Shown one piece after another: positions 54,385 to 62,408 of a DNA stretch of 64,000 bases. Location: positions 1 through 64,000 of the forward strand of contig JAZQQM010000027.1 in the NCBI GenBank assembly GCA_045629045.1. Direction: 5' to 3'. The stretch's first letter is position 1. Every line of letters starts with the position of its first letter. Under the pieces are notes generated by a model. The model was given only the letters and a program-made list of their open reading frames with translations. It had not been told where the DNA came from and did no database searches. The translations under genes and the position numbers were made by a program. The stretch is from JAILLW01 sp045629045. GTDB lineage: Bacteria; Bacillota; Clostridia; Lachnospirales; Lachnospiraceae.

Positions 54385-55779
54385 ATGAAAAAGTTAATTT
54401 CGCTGTTGGCGGTATTTATAATAGTATGTATATCTTTGTGCGGATGCTCGTCTTCCGGTTTGGGAGATGAGGATGAAATTGTGCTGAGAATCAGTAACTG
54501 GGAAGAGTACATCGATCTTGGTGACTGGGATGAAGAGGAAGCAATTGAGCTTGAAGACGGAACAGTGATTTTCGGCGAGAATAATCTTGTTGAAGATTAC
54601 GAAGAGTGGTTTTATGAAACCTACGGCAAGAAGGTTCGTGTGGAATATTCCACTTTCGGAACAAATGAAGATTTGTACAATCAGATAACTCTTGGAGATA
54701 AATTCGATCTTGTATGTCCTTCGGAATATATGATTATGAAGATGATGTCCGAAGATATGGTTGAACCCTTTTCCGAGGATTTTTACGATACCTCCGATGA
54801 AAATAATTATTATATTAACGGTGTATCCCCATATATTTACGATAAGTTTAACGAACTTAACATTAACGGTGAAAAGATAAGCGATTATGCGGCAGGATAT
54901 ATGTGGGGAACATTGGGCGTCGTATATAATCCCGAAGTTGTTTCCGAAGAAGATGCTTCTACCTGGGAAATTCTATATAATCCCAAGTATTATAAGCAGA
55001 TTTCAATTAAGGATAGCGTAAGAGAAGCATATTTTGCGGGTGCTGCATTATATGCAAAGGATGAGATTACCAAGGAATCATTTATAAACGATCCCAATTA
55101 TCATGATAATCTTGCTAATGTAATTAACGCAACGGATCAGCAGACCATTGACGGGGTTGAGGAAATATTAAGTGATATTCAAAAAAATGTATATTCCTTT
55201 GAAACCGATGCGGCAAAAGCCGATATGGTTGCAGGAAGGGTTCTGGGCTGTATGCAGTGGTCCGGAGATGCGGTATATACCATGGATCAGGCTGATGAGG
55301 ATGGATTTGAACTGTGTTTTGCCTCACCAAAGGAAGCTAATAATATTTGGTTCGACGGCTGGTGTATGCTTAAGAATTCCATAGCCGGCGATGCGGACAA
55401 GAAAATGGCGGCGCAGGCCTTTATTAATTTCGTTTCAAAGAGCGAAAATGCTGTAAGAAATATGTACTACATAGGATATACATCGGTAATTGCAGGTAAT
55501 GATTCGGATGTTATTCTTGATTATATTTCATATAATTACGGTGCCGAAGATGAAGATGATGTAATTAATTATGATTTATCCTACTTTTTTGGAAGAGATG
55601 ATGCTATTATAGAGACATCCGAATACTCACTTAAGAGACAACTCGGGGCGCAGTATCCCAGTAAAGAGGTTGTTGACGGATGCATAATAATGAGCTACTT
55701 CGATCAGGAATGTAACGAACGCATCAATCGTATGTGGACTAATGTAAGGTGTTATGATCTGAGCTCTTTATTTAAATAA
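54385..55779 (+). CDS. potD: polyamine-binding lipoprotein PotD
   Basis: A 464-residue solute-binding lipoprotein: signal peptide with lipobox LCGC (Cys about 21), so it is anchored outside the cell. The substrate fold includes ISNWEEYID near the start and GYMWGTLGVVYNP. It is longer than typical PotD (about 350 residues), with an acidic insertion near 50-75 and a longer C-terminus. It is three bases after potC. Confidence 0.93.
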   Translation: MKKLISLLAVFIIVCISLCGCSSSGLGDEDEIVLRISNWEEYIDLGDWDEEEAIELEDGTVIFGENNLVEDYEEWFYETYGKKVRVEYSTFGTNEDLYNQITLGDKFDLVCPSEYMIMKMMSEDMVEPFSEDFYDTSDENNYYINGVSPYIYDKFNELNINGEKISDYAAGYMWGTLGVVYNPEVVSEEDASTWEILYNPKYYKQISIKDSVREAYFAGAALYAKDEITKESFINDPNYHDNLANVINATDQQTIDGVEEILSDIQKNVYSFETDAAKADMVAGRVLGCMQWSGDAVYTMDQADEDGFELCFASPKEANNIWFDGWCMLKNSIAGDADKKMAAQAFINFVSKSENAVRNMYYIGYTSVIAGNDSDVILDYISYNYGAEDEDDVINYDLSYFFGRDDAIIETSEYSLKRQLGAQYPSKEVVDGCIIMSYFDQECNERINRMWTNVRCYDLSSLFK

Positions 55780-55791
55780 GGAGGGGAATTT

Positions 55792-56868
55792 ATGGCAACA
55801 TCGAAGGATAAGTACGTAGCATACGTATCCTGCTACACATCAGGTAATAAAGCAAATGTTGGTATAAGTATTTTTGATGTGGACGTTAATAAGGGAAGAA
55901 TGGATTTGAAGGATCAGGTAATGATAACCAATTCTTCTTATATTACTGTTTCGCATAATTCTAACTTTCTGTATTCCATAACGGATTTTGGCGTGGAATC
56001 TTACAGAATTAATCCGGACGGTTCCCTTAGCGTTTTGAATAATGCTTCAATTAACGGTATGAGAGGATGCTATCTTTCAACAGATTATGACGATAAGTAT
56101 TTATTTGTTGCAGGATATCATGATGCCAAGCTTACTGTTTTAAGATTAAACGATGACGGAAGTGTGGGCGAGATTACCGATGAAATATATCATAAAGGAC
56201 TTGGCTCAATAGCAGAACGTAATTTCAGACCTCATATTAACTGCGTTAAAATGACGAGAGACAATAAATTTTTACTTGCGGCAGATTTGGGAATGGATCA
56301 TGTAGTGGTATATAAACTCAATCATGCAACGGGTAAATTAAATCAGCTCGATATTATTCATTCGGAGCAGGAATCCGCACCTCGTCATATGAAATTCAGC
56401 AAAGACGGTAAGTACTTATATATAGTACATGAATTAAAAAGCTACATTGATGTGTACGAATATACCTTAGATAAGAATGATATTCCTTCTTTCGAAAAAA
56501 TACAGACAATATCAACGCTAAATGAGTATCATGCTTCGGTGACTTCGGCATCGGCAATTAACTGGTCCGATGATTTTTCGTATATGATAAGTTCCAATGC
56601 GGGAGATAATTCTGTTGTTATCTATTCGGCAGACGATAAATCGGGAATACTTGATAAAATACTTTGTCTTCCCGTATCGGGAGATTATCCTAAGGATGCG
56701 ACACTATTCCCTGATAATAAACATTTGGTATCCCTTAATCATGAATCAAATACTATGACTTTCTTTAGTGTTGATATGAAAGCGGGAACTATAGTAATGA
56801 ACGGTAAAGAGATTGAAATCGACAGACCGAACTGTATTATTTTTTATAAATTGCCTAATGAAAAATAA
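55792..56868 (+). CDS. lactonase-family beta-propeller protein
   Basis: A 358-residue seven-bladed propeller of the 6-phosphogluconolactonase (YbhE/Pgl) family. Typical features are SYITVSHNSNFLYS, PHINCVKMTRDNKFLLAADLG and APRHMKFSKDGKYLYI. The family includes 6-phosphogluconolactonases, but the substrate is not provable here. It is 12 bases after potD, at the end of the pot operon, although no direct link to polyamines is known to me. Confidence 0.85.
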   Translation: MATSKDKYVAYVSCYTSGNKANVGISIFDVDVNKGRMDLKDQVMITNSSYITVSHNSNFLYSITDFGVESYRINPDGSLSVLNNASINGMRGCYLSTDYDDKYLFVAGYHDAKLTVLRLNDDGSVGEITDEIYHKGLGSIAERNFRPHINCVKMTRDNKFLLAADLGMDHVVVYKLNHATGKLNQLDIIHSEQESAPRHMKFSKDGKYLYIVHELKSYIDVYEYTLDKNDIPSFEKIQTISTLNEYHASVTSASAINWSDDFSYMISSNAGDNSVVIYSADDKSGILDKILCLPVSGDYPKDATLFPDNKHLVSLNHESNTMTFFSVDMKAGTIVMNGKEIEIDRPNCIIFYKLPNEK

Positions 56869-56891
56869 ACCCGAAAGGGTTTATTTTTTTG
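56865..56891 (+). terminator. terminator after the lactonase gene
   Basis: ATAAACCC/GGGTTTAT with a GAAA tetraloop and a T-run. Confidence 0.9.
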
Positions 56892-56901
56892 AAATTTTTT
56901 G

Positions 56902-56938
56902 TTGAATTTATGTAAACTCCGTTATACAATATATTGTA
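56902..56938 (+). promoter_or_regulatory. promoter with a palindromic operator-like site before the VanY-type gene
   Basis: TTGAAT at 56902-56907, a 17-nt spacer and TACAAT at 56925-56930. The -10 is part of a perfect 14-base palindrome, TACAATATATTGTA (56925-56938), which would cover the start point. A second, imperfect repeat (TGTAA...TTACA) follows. Confidence 0.55.
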
Positions 56939-56982
56939 GTGTAAATTAAATTACAAATATCTTTTGTGTATTAGAGGGGAAA

Positions 56983-58053
56983 ATGCATAAAAAATCACAT
57001 GAAAAAATAAAGGACTTCTTTATATCTATGGGTAAGAAGCATAGGGGTCTGTTACCGCTTGCTGTTATCGGACTTGCCATTACTATGCTTATTACTAACA
57101 TTTGTACGTATTGCAAACGTTCTGTTAAACGTTTCGCCTGTATATCTTTTGTAATCTGTTTCTTCTTTTTCGGAAATAGCTTTGCTTTTGCGAATTTGAT
57201 ATTTGATAACGGATTTGTTTCAAATGATACAACAAGTGATGAGCATATTGCGGCTTCGGATTCCGATATTGATTTGGTAAGCGAAGCAAGTACTATAGTG
57301 GCAGACGATGAATTAACAATCGAAAATGGAGATGCCAAGGTGCCCGAATCGGGAGAGATAAATAATTCCGATTTGATTTATCTTGATGATATGCTTGATG
57401 ATATTAACGAAGAAGCGACGGAGACTACTGAATTAACGGATATTCAGGAAGCAGTTATTTCCAATACTCAGGCACCGACTTATGATAAGGATGACTGGAG
57501 ACTTGTTCTTATCAATAAGCAGCATCCGATTCCGGAAGATTATGAGTTTACACTGGGACAGTTATCCGGAAGTATGCAGTGTGACGAAAGAATAATTAAC
57601 GACCTTCTTTTGATGGTAAAAGCTGCAAAGGATGATGGCGTATCTTTGGTAATCTGCTCACCTTACAGAGATTTGGAACGTCAGGAGATGTTGTTTAATC
57701 GAAAAATTAATACATATATGAACAACGGTTATTCGTATATGGATGCATATAAGATTTCGTCACAGGCTGTTACAATTCCGGGGTCTTCCGAACACCAGGT
57801 AGGACTTGCAATTGATATCGTTACGAACAACTATACATATCTTGATGAAGGATTTGCCGATACGCCGGCAGGCCAATGGCTTTACGATAATTGTGATGAG
57901 TACGGCTTTATATTAAGATATCCTAAAGATAAAGAATATATTACAAGTATTGAATATGAACCATGGCATTTCAGATATGTCGGAAGAGAAGCAGCATCTG
58001 TAATAATGGATGATAATCTTTGCTTGGAAGAATTTTGGGAGAAATATTTATAA
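56983..58053 (+). CDS. VanY-type D-alanyl-D-alanine carboxypeptidase
   Basis: A 356-residue M15B metallopeptidase. Residues 1-65 are basic and include two hydrophobic stretches (about 20-38 and 45-66), so the protein is membrane-anchored or cleaved. An acidic linker follows. The peptidase domain (about 165-350) shows the zinc sites GSSEHQVGLAID and EPWHFRYVG. It trims D-Ala from peptidoglycan stems. No van resistance genes are near, so a housekeeping role is likely. It overlaps tgt by one base. Confidence 0.88.
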   Translation: MHKKSHEKIKDFFISMGKKHRGLLPLAVIGLAITMLITNICTYCKRSVKRFACISFVICFFFFGNSFAFANLIFDNGFVSNDTTSDEHIAASDSDIDLVSEASTIVADDELTIENGDAKVPESGEINNSDLIYLDDMLDDINEEATETTELTDIQEAVISNTQAPTYDKDDWRLVLINKQHPIPEDYEFTLGQLSGSMQCDERIINDLLLMVKAAKDDGVSLVICSPYRDLERQEMLFNRKINTYMNNGYSYMDAYKISSQAVTIPGSSEHQVGLAIDIVTNNYTYLDEGFADTPAGQWLYDNCDEYGFILRYPKDKEYITSIEYEPWHFRYVGREAASVIMDDNLCLEEFWEKYL

Positions 58054-59183
58054 TGTTTAAAATCCTTAAAAAAGAGGGAATGGCAAAAAGAGGTATATTT
58101 GAAACAGTTCACGGGCGTATTGAAACGCCCGTTTTTATGAATGTGGGAACTGTTGCTGCAATTAAGGGCGCAGTTTCTACAATGGACTTAAAACAAATAA
58201 ACTGTCAGGTAGAATTATCAAATACATATCATTTACATGTAAGACCCGGCGATAAATTAATACATGAACTTGGTGGTCTTCACAAGTTTATGAATTGGGA
58301 TCGTCCGATTCTTACGGATTCGGGCGGATTTCAGGTATTTTCTCTTGCTTCTTTAAGAAAAATTAAGGAAGAAGGAGTTTTTTTTAACTCACATATTGAC
58401 GGTCGTAAGATATTTATGGGGCCGGAAGAAAGTATGCAGATTCAGTCGAACCTTGCATCTACAATAGCAATGGCTTTTGATGAGTGTCCTTCTTCAAAAG
58501 CTGACAGAAAATATGTACAGGACTCTGTGGACCGTACTACAAGATGGCTTATTCGATGTAAAAACGAAATGAACCGACTTAACGGTTTGGAAGAAACCAT
58601 TAATAAAAACCAATTGCTTTTTGGAATTAACCAGGGCGCTGTGTTTGATGACATCAGAATAGAACATGCCAAACAGATTTCGGAACTTGATTTGCCCGGA
58701 TATGCAATAGGCGGTCTTGCTGTAGGCGAAAGTCATGATGAAATGTATCGTATTATCGAATCTACAGTTCCGCATTTGCCCGACAATAAACCGGTGTATT
58801 TAATGGGAGTGGGTACGCCTGCCAATATACTTGAAGGAATCAGCAGAGGAATTGATTTCTTTGATTGCGTATATCCCTCAAGAAACGGCCGCCACGGCCA
58901 TGTATATACCAATTATGGCAAAATCAATTTGTTTAATCAGCAATATGAAAAGGATATGCGGCCCATTGAAGAGGGTTGCAACTGCCCGGCCTGCAGGGAT
59001 TATTCAAGAGCTTATATAAGACATCTTCTTAAGGCAAAAGAGATGCTTGGAATGAGATTGTGCGTTCTTCATAATTTATATTTTTATAATACAATGACCA
59101 TGGAAGTAAGAGATGCTTTGGATGAAGGAAGATTTGCATCATATAAAGACGAAAAACTCTACCGAATGTCACAAGGTTCTTGA
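58053..59183 (+). CDS. tgt: tRNA-guanine transglycosylase
   Basis: A 376-residue TIM-barrel enzyme exchanging G34 for preQ1 in tRNAs for Asp, Asn, His and Tyr. Motifs: DSGGFQVFSL, GVGTPANILEGI, the nucleophile Asp in GIDFFDCVYPSRNGRHG, and the zinc cysteines in CNCPACRDYSR with LCVLHN. ATG 58053 overlaps the previous stop (TAATG). tgt-yajC is a common order. Confidence 0.97.
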   Translation: MFKILKKEGMAKRGIFETVHGRIETPVFMNVGTVAAIKGAVSTMDLKQINCQVELSNTYHLHVRPGDKLIHELGGLHKFMNWDRPILTDSGGFQVFSLASLRKIKEEGVFFNSHIDGRKIFMGPEESMQIQSNLASTIAMAFDECPSSKADRKYVQDSVDRTTRWLIRCKNEMNRLNGLEETINKNQLLFGINQGAVFDDIRIEHAKQISELDLPGYAIGGLAVGESHDEMYRIIESTVPHLPDNKPVYLMGVGTPANILEGISRGIDFFDCVYPSRNGRHGHVYTNYGKINLFNQQYEKDMRPIEEGCNCPACRDYSRAYIRHLLKAKEMLGMRLCVLHNLYFYNTMTMEVRDALDEGRFASYKDEKLYRMSQGS

Positions 59184-59208
59184 TTTTAAAAGTTTTATTG
59201 TGTATTAT
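59180..59208 (+). promoter_or_regulatory. sigma-A promoter for yajC
   Basis: TTGATT at 59180-59185 (overlapping the tgt stop), a 17-nt spacer and TATTAT at 59203-59208. Confidence 0.5.
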
Positions 59209-59248
59209 ATTTTTTGGTTATTATTAAGAAATTGAAAGGAACTTGTAT

Positions 59249-59572
59249 ATGGGAATTCTTTTATCAGCAACAGCTCAGACAGAAGGCGGCGGTTTGGCAA
59301 GCATTCTTGTTATGGTAGGCTGGGTTGCATTAATTATTTTATTTATGTATTTCTTTATGATTCGTCCTCAGAAGAAGGAACAGAAGAAAATGAACGAAAT
59401 GCTTTCGAAGTTGGAGAACGGAGATTGCGTTTTAACCACCAGCGGATTTTACGGTATAGTTATTGATATTACAGATGATACAGTAATTGTTGAATTCGGT
59501 AATAACAAGAATTGTCGTATTCCTATGCAAAAGAGTGCCATCTCACAGGTTGAGAAGGTTAACGCAGAATAA
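59249..59572 (+). CDS. yajC: preprotein translocase subunit YajC
   Basis: A 107-residue protein with one transmembrane helix (about 18-40) and the cytoplasmic motif FFMIRPQKKEQKKMNEML, typical of YajC, which associates with SecDF. ATG 59249 is preferred over an in-frame TTG at 59243. A terminator follows directly. Confidence 0.95.
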   Translation: MGILLSATAQTEGGGLASILVMVGWVALIILFMYFFMIRPQKKEQKKMNEMLSKLENGDCVLTTSGFYGIVIDITDDTVIVEFGNNKNCRIPMQKSAISQVEKVNAE

Positions 59573-59580
59573 AGAATTTT

Positions 59581-59614
59581 AAGCGCATAGGAATTGCCTA
59601 TGCGCTTTGTTTTT
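59581..59614 (+). terminator. terminator/attenuator between yajC and leuB
   Basis: An 11-bp perfect stem AAGCGCATAGG/CCTATGCGCTT (loop AATTG) is followed by TGTTTTTG. It lies 20 bases before leuB with no room for a promoter, so leuB must depend on read-through or on a promoter inside yajC. Confidence 0.8.
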
Positions 59615-59633
59615 GATAGAGGAGAGATATATT

Positions 59634-60716
59634 ATGGAATTAAATGTTGCCGTAATTAAGGGCGACGGAATCGGTCCGGAAATTGTTAACGAAGCAATGA
59701 AAGTACTTGATAAGGTCGCAGCAAAATTCAATCATTCAATTAACTACAAAGAAGTTCTTATGGGAGGAGCATCAATTGATGCTTACGGCGTTCCCCTTAC
59801 GGAGGAAACAATTAACGTATGTAAGAATTCCGATGCGGTTCTTATGGGCTCCATCGGCGGAGATACCAACACATCTCCCTGGTATAAGCTTGAACCTTCC
59901 AAAAGACCCGAGGCAGGACTTCTCGGAATAAGAAAGGCGCTTAATCTTTTCGCAAATTTGAGACCTGCTCTTTTATATGAAGATTTGGCCGATGCATGTC
60001 CTTTAAAGAAAGAAATTTCTCAAAAGGGTTTTGATATGCTGATTATGAGGGAACTTACCGGCGGACTTTACTTCGGAGAAAGAAAGACAATTGAAGAAAA
60101 CGGCAAGAAAAAAGCTATAGATACGCTTACATATACAGAAGATGAAATAAGAAGAATTGCCATTAAAGGCTTTGAAGTAGCTATGAAGAGAAAAAAGAAG
60201 GTTACTTCTGTTGACAAGGCTAATGTACTTGATTCATCAAGATTATGGAGAAGTATCGTAAATGAAGTGGCAAAGGATTATCCCGAAGTCACAGTGGAGC
60301 ATATGCTTGTTGATAATTGTGCGATGCAGCTTGTTAAGGATCCGGCACAGTTTGACGTGATTTTAACAGAGAATATGTTTGGTGATATTTTATCGGATGA
60401 AGCTTCAATGGTAACAGGTTCAATCGGAATGCTTTCATCAGCATCACTTAATGATACTAAATTTGGTTTGTATGAACCTTCACACGGTTCGGCTCCGGAT
60501 ATTGCAGGACTTGGTATTGCCAATCCTATAGCAACAATTTTAAGTGCATCAATGATGTTAAGATACAGCTTTGACCTTGATAAAGAAGCTGATGCAATTG
60601 ATAATGCCGTGAAAAAAGTTTTGAACGAAGGTTATCGTACCGGAGATATTTATTCAGAAGGCACAACTAAGGTTAATTGTTCTAAGATGGGCGACTTAAT
60701 CGCAGAAAGGATTTAA
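59634..60716 (+). CDS. leuB: 3-isopropylmalate dehydrogenase
   Basis: A 360-residue NAD-dependent dehydrogenase of leucine synthesis. The N-terminal VAVIKGDGIGPEIV, substrate site LRPA (about residue 104-107) and the NAD-binding EPSHGSAPDIAG are present. ATG 59634 follows GAGGAGAG. leuA, leuC and leuD are not in the window. ilvD follows after four bases. Confidence 0.96.
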   Translation: MELNVAVIKGDGIGPEIVNEAMKVLDKVAAKFNHSINYKEVLMGGASIDAYGVPLTEETINVCKNSDAVLMGSIGGDTNTSPWYKLEPSKRPEAGLLGIRKALNLFANLRPALLYEDLADACPLKKEISQKGFDMLIMRELTGGLYFGERKTIEENGKKKAIDTLTYTEDEIRRIAIKGFEVAMKRKKKVTSVDKANVLDSSRLWRSIVNEVAKDYPEVTVEHMLVDNCAMQLVKDPAQFDVILTENMFGDILSDEASMVTGSIGMLSSASLNDTKFGLYEPSHGSAPDIAGLGIANPIATILSASMMLRYSFDLDKEADAIDNAVKKVLNEGYRTGDIYSEGTTKVNCSKMGDLIAERI

Positions 60717-60720
60717 TAAA

Positions 60721-62388
60721 ATGAAATCAGATAATGTAAAATGCGGAATGCAACAGGCTCCTCACAGAAGTTTGTTTAATGCTTTGGGATTTACGAATGA
60801 AGAAATGAAGAAGCCTATGGTAGGTATTGTCTCTTCTTATAATGAGATTGTACCGGGCCATATGAATCTGGATAAAATTGTTAATGCGGTTAAGATGGGT
60901 GTGGCAGAAGCAGGCGGTGTTCCTGTGGTTTTCCCGGCAATTGCCGTATGTGACGGTATTGCGATGGGTCATATCGGAATGAAATATTCTCTTGTAACAA
61001 GAGATTTGATTGCGGATTCTACAGAGTGTATGGCACTTGCTCATCAGTTTGACGCTCTTGTTATGGTGCCTAACTGCGATAAGAATGTACCGGGACTTTT
61101 AATGGCTGCGGCAAGACTTAATCTTCCTACAGTATTTGTTTCCGGCGGCCCGATGCTTGCAGGTCATGTAGGCGGTCAAAAGAGATCATTATCATCTATG
61201 TTTGAAGCTGTCGGTTCTTATGCAGCAGGCAAGATGACTGAAGAAGAAGTAAAAGAATATGAATGTAAGGTATGTCCTACCTGTGGTTCATGTTCCGGAA
61301 TGTATACTGCAAATTCAATGAACTGCTTAACAGAAGCTCTTGGTATGGGACTTCCCGGTAACGGAACAATTCCTGCTGTATATTCCGAAAGAATTAAGCT
61401 TGCAAAAAGAGCAGGATATGCAGTAATGGATATGTTAAACAAAGGCATTACCGCAAGAGATATTATAACAAAGGAATCAATTATAAATGCCCTGACGGTT
61501 GATATGGCACTTGGATGTTCTACGAACTCTATGCTTCACCTTCCTGCCATTGCACATGAAATCGGTTTTGACTTTGATATTTCATATGCTAATGAAATAT
61601 CTCAGAAGACTCCCAATTTATGTCATTTAGCACCTGCAGGTCCTACATATATGGAAGACCTTAATGAAGCAGGCGGTGTACCTGCCGTAATGAAACAGCT
61701 TGCAGATAACGGCCTTTTAAATACTTCTTGTATTACTGTTACAGGAAAAACACTTGGCGAAAATGTTAAGAATGCCGTAAATCTTAATCCTGAAGTAATA
61801 AGAACCATGGATAATCCTTATTCTGAAAACGGAGGACTTGCAGTTCTTAAGGGAAATCTTGCTCCCGACGGTTCGGTTGTTAAACGTTCGGCTGTTGTGC
61901 CCGAGATGATGGTTCATGAAGGCAGAGCAAGAGTGTTTGATTGCGAAGAAGATGCAATTGAAGCAATCAAAGGCGGAAAGATTGTAGCAGGAGACGTAGT
62001 TGTTATCCGTTACGAAGGCCCTAAGGGAGGCCCGGGTATGAGAGAAATGCTTAATCCCACATCGGCAATTGCGGGAATGGGTCTGGGATCCTCTGTAGCA
62101 TTAATAACCGACGGAAGATTTTCCGGTGCATCACGTGGCGCTTCAATCGGACATGTAAGCCCGGAGGCTGCTGTAGGCGGACCTATTGCTTTAGTTGAAG
62201 AGGGCGATATGATTCTTATTGATATCCCTAATCTTAAGATGGAACTTAAGGTTTCAGATGAAGAACTTGCAAAGAGAAAAGCTGCATGGGTTCCCAGAGA
62301 ACCTAAGGTAACAACAGGTTACTTAAGCCGTTACGAAAAGATGGTTACATCAGGTAACAGAGGCGCGGTTTTGGAAATGCCCAAATAG
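60721..62388 (+). CDS. ilvD: dihydroxy-acid dehydratase
   Basis: A 555-residue Fe-S dehydratase shared by valine, isoleucine and leucine synthesis. Cluster cysteines lie in VPNCDKNVPGLLMAAARLN and VCPTCGSCSGMYTANSM. GPKGGPGMREML and DGRFSGASRG are typical C-terminal motifs. Length is standard. Confidence 0.98.
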   Translation: MKSDNVKCGMQQAPHRSLFNALGFTNEEMKKPMVGIVSSYNEIVPGHMNLDKIVNAVKMGVAEAGGVPVVFPAIAVCDGIAMGHIGMKYSLVTRDLIADSTECMALAHQFDALVMVPNCDKNVPGLLMAAARLNLPTVFVSGGPMLAGHVGGQKRSLSSMFEAVGSYAAGKMTEEEVKEYECKVCPTCGSCSGMYTANSMNCLTEALGMGLPGNGTIPAVYSERIKLAKRAGYAVMDMLNKGITARDIITKESIINALTVDMALGCSTNSMLHLPAIAHEIGFDFDISYANEISQKTPNLCHLAPAGPTYMEDLNEAGGVPAVMKQLADNGLLNTSCITVTGKTLGENVKNAVNLNPEVIRTMDNPYSENGGLAVLKGNLAPDGSVVKRSAVVPEMMVHEGRARVFDCEEDAIEAIKGGKIVAGDVVVIRYEGPKGGPGMREMLNPTSAIAGMGLGSSVALITDGRFSGASRGASIGHVSPEAAVGGPIALVEEGDMILIDIPNLKMELKVSDEELAKRKAAWVPREPKVTTGYLSRYEKMVTSGNRGAVLEMPK

Positions 62389-62408
62389 GATATTAAGGAG
62401 AAAAAGAA

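Noticed and set aside
59573..59633. T-box or leucine leader peptide before leuB
   Set aside because: The gap is only about 60 bases and contains a simple terminator without T-box or Leu-codon features.
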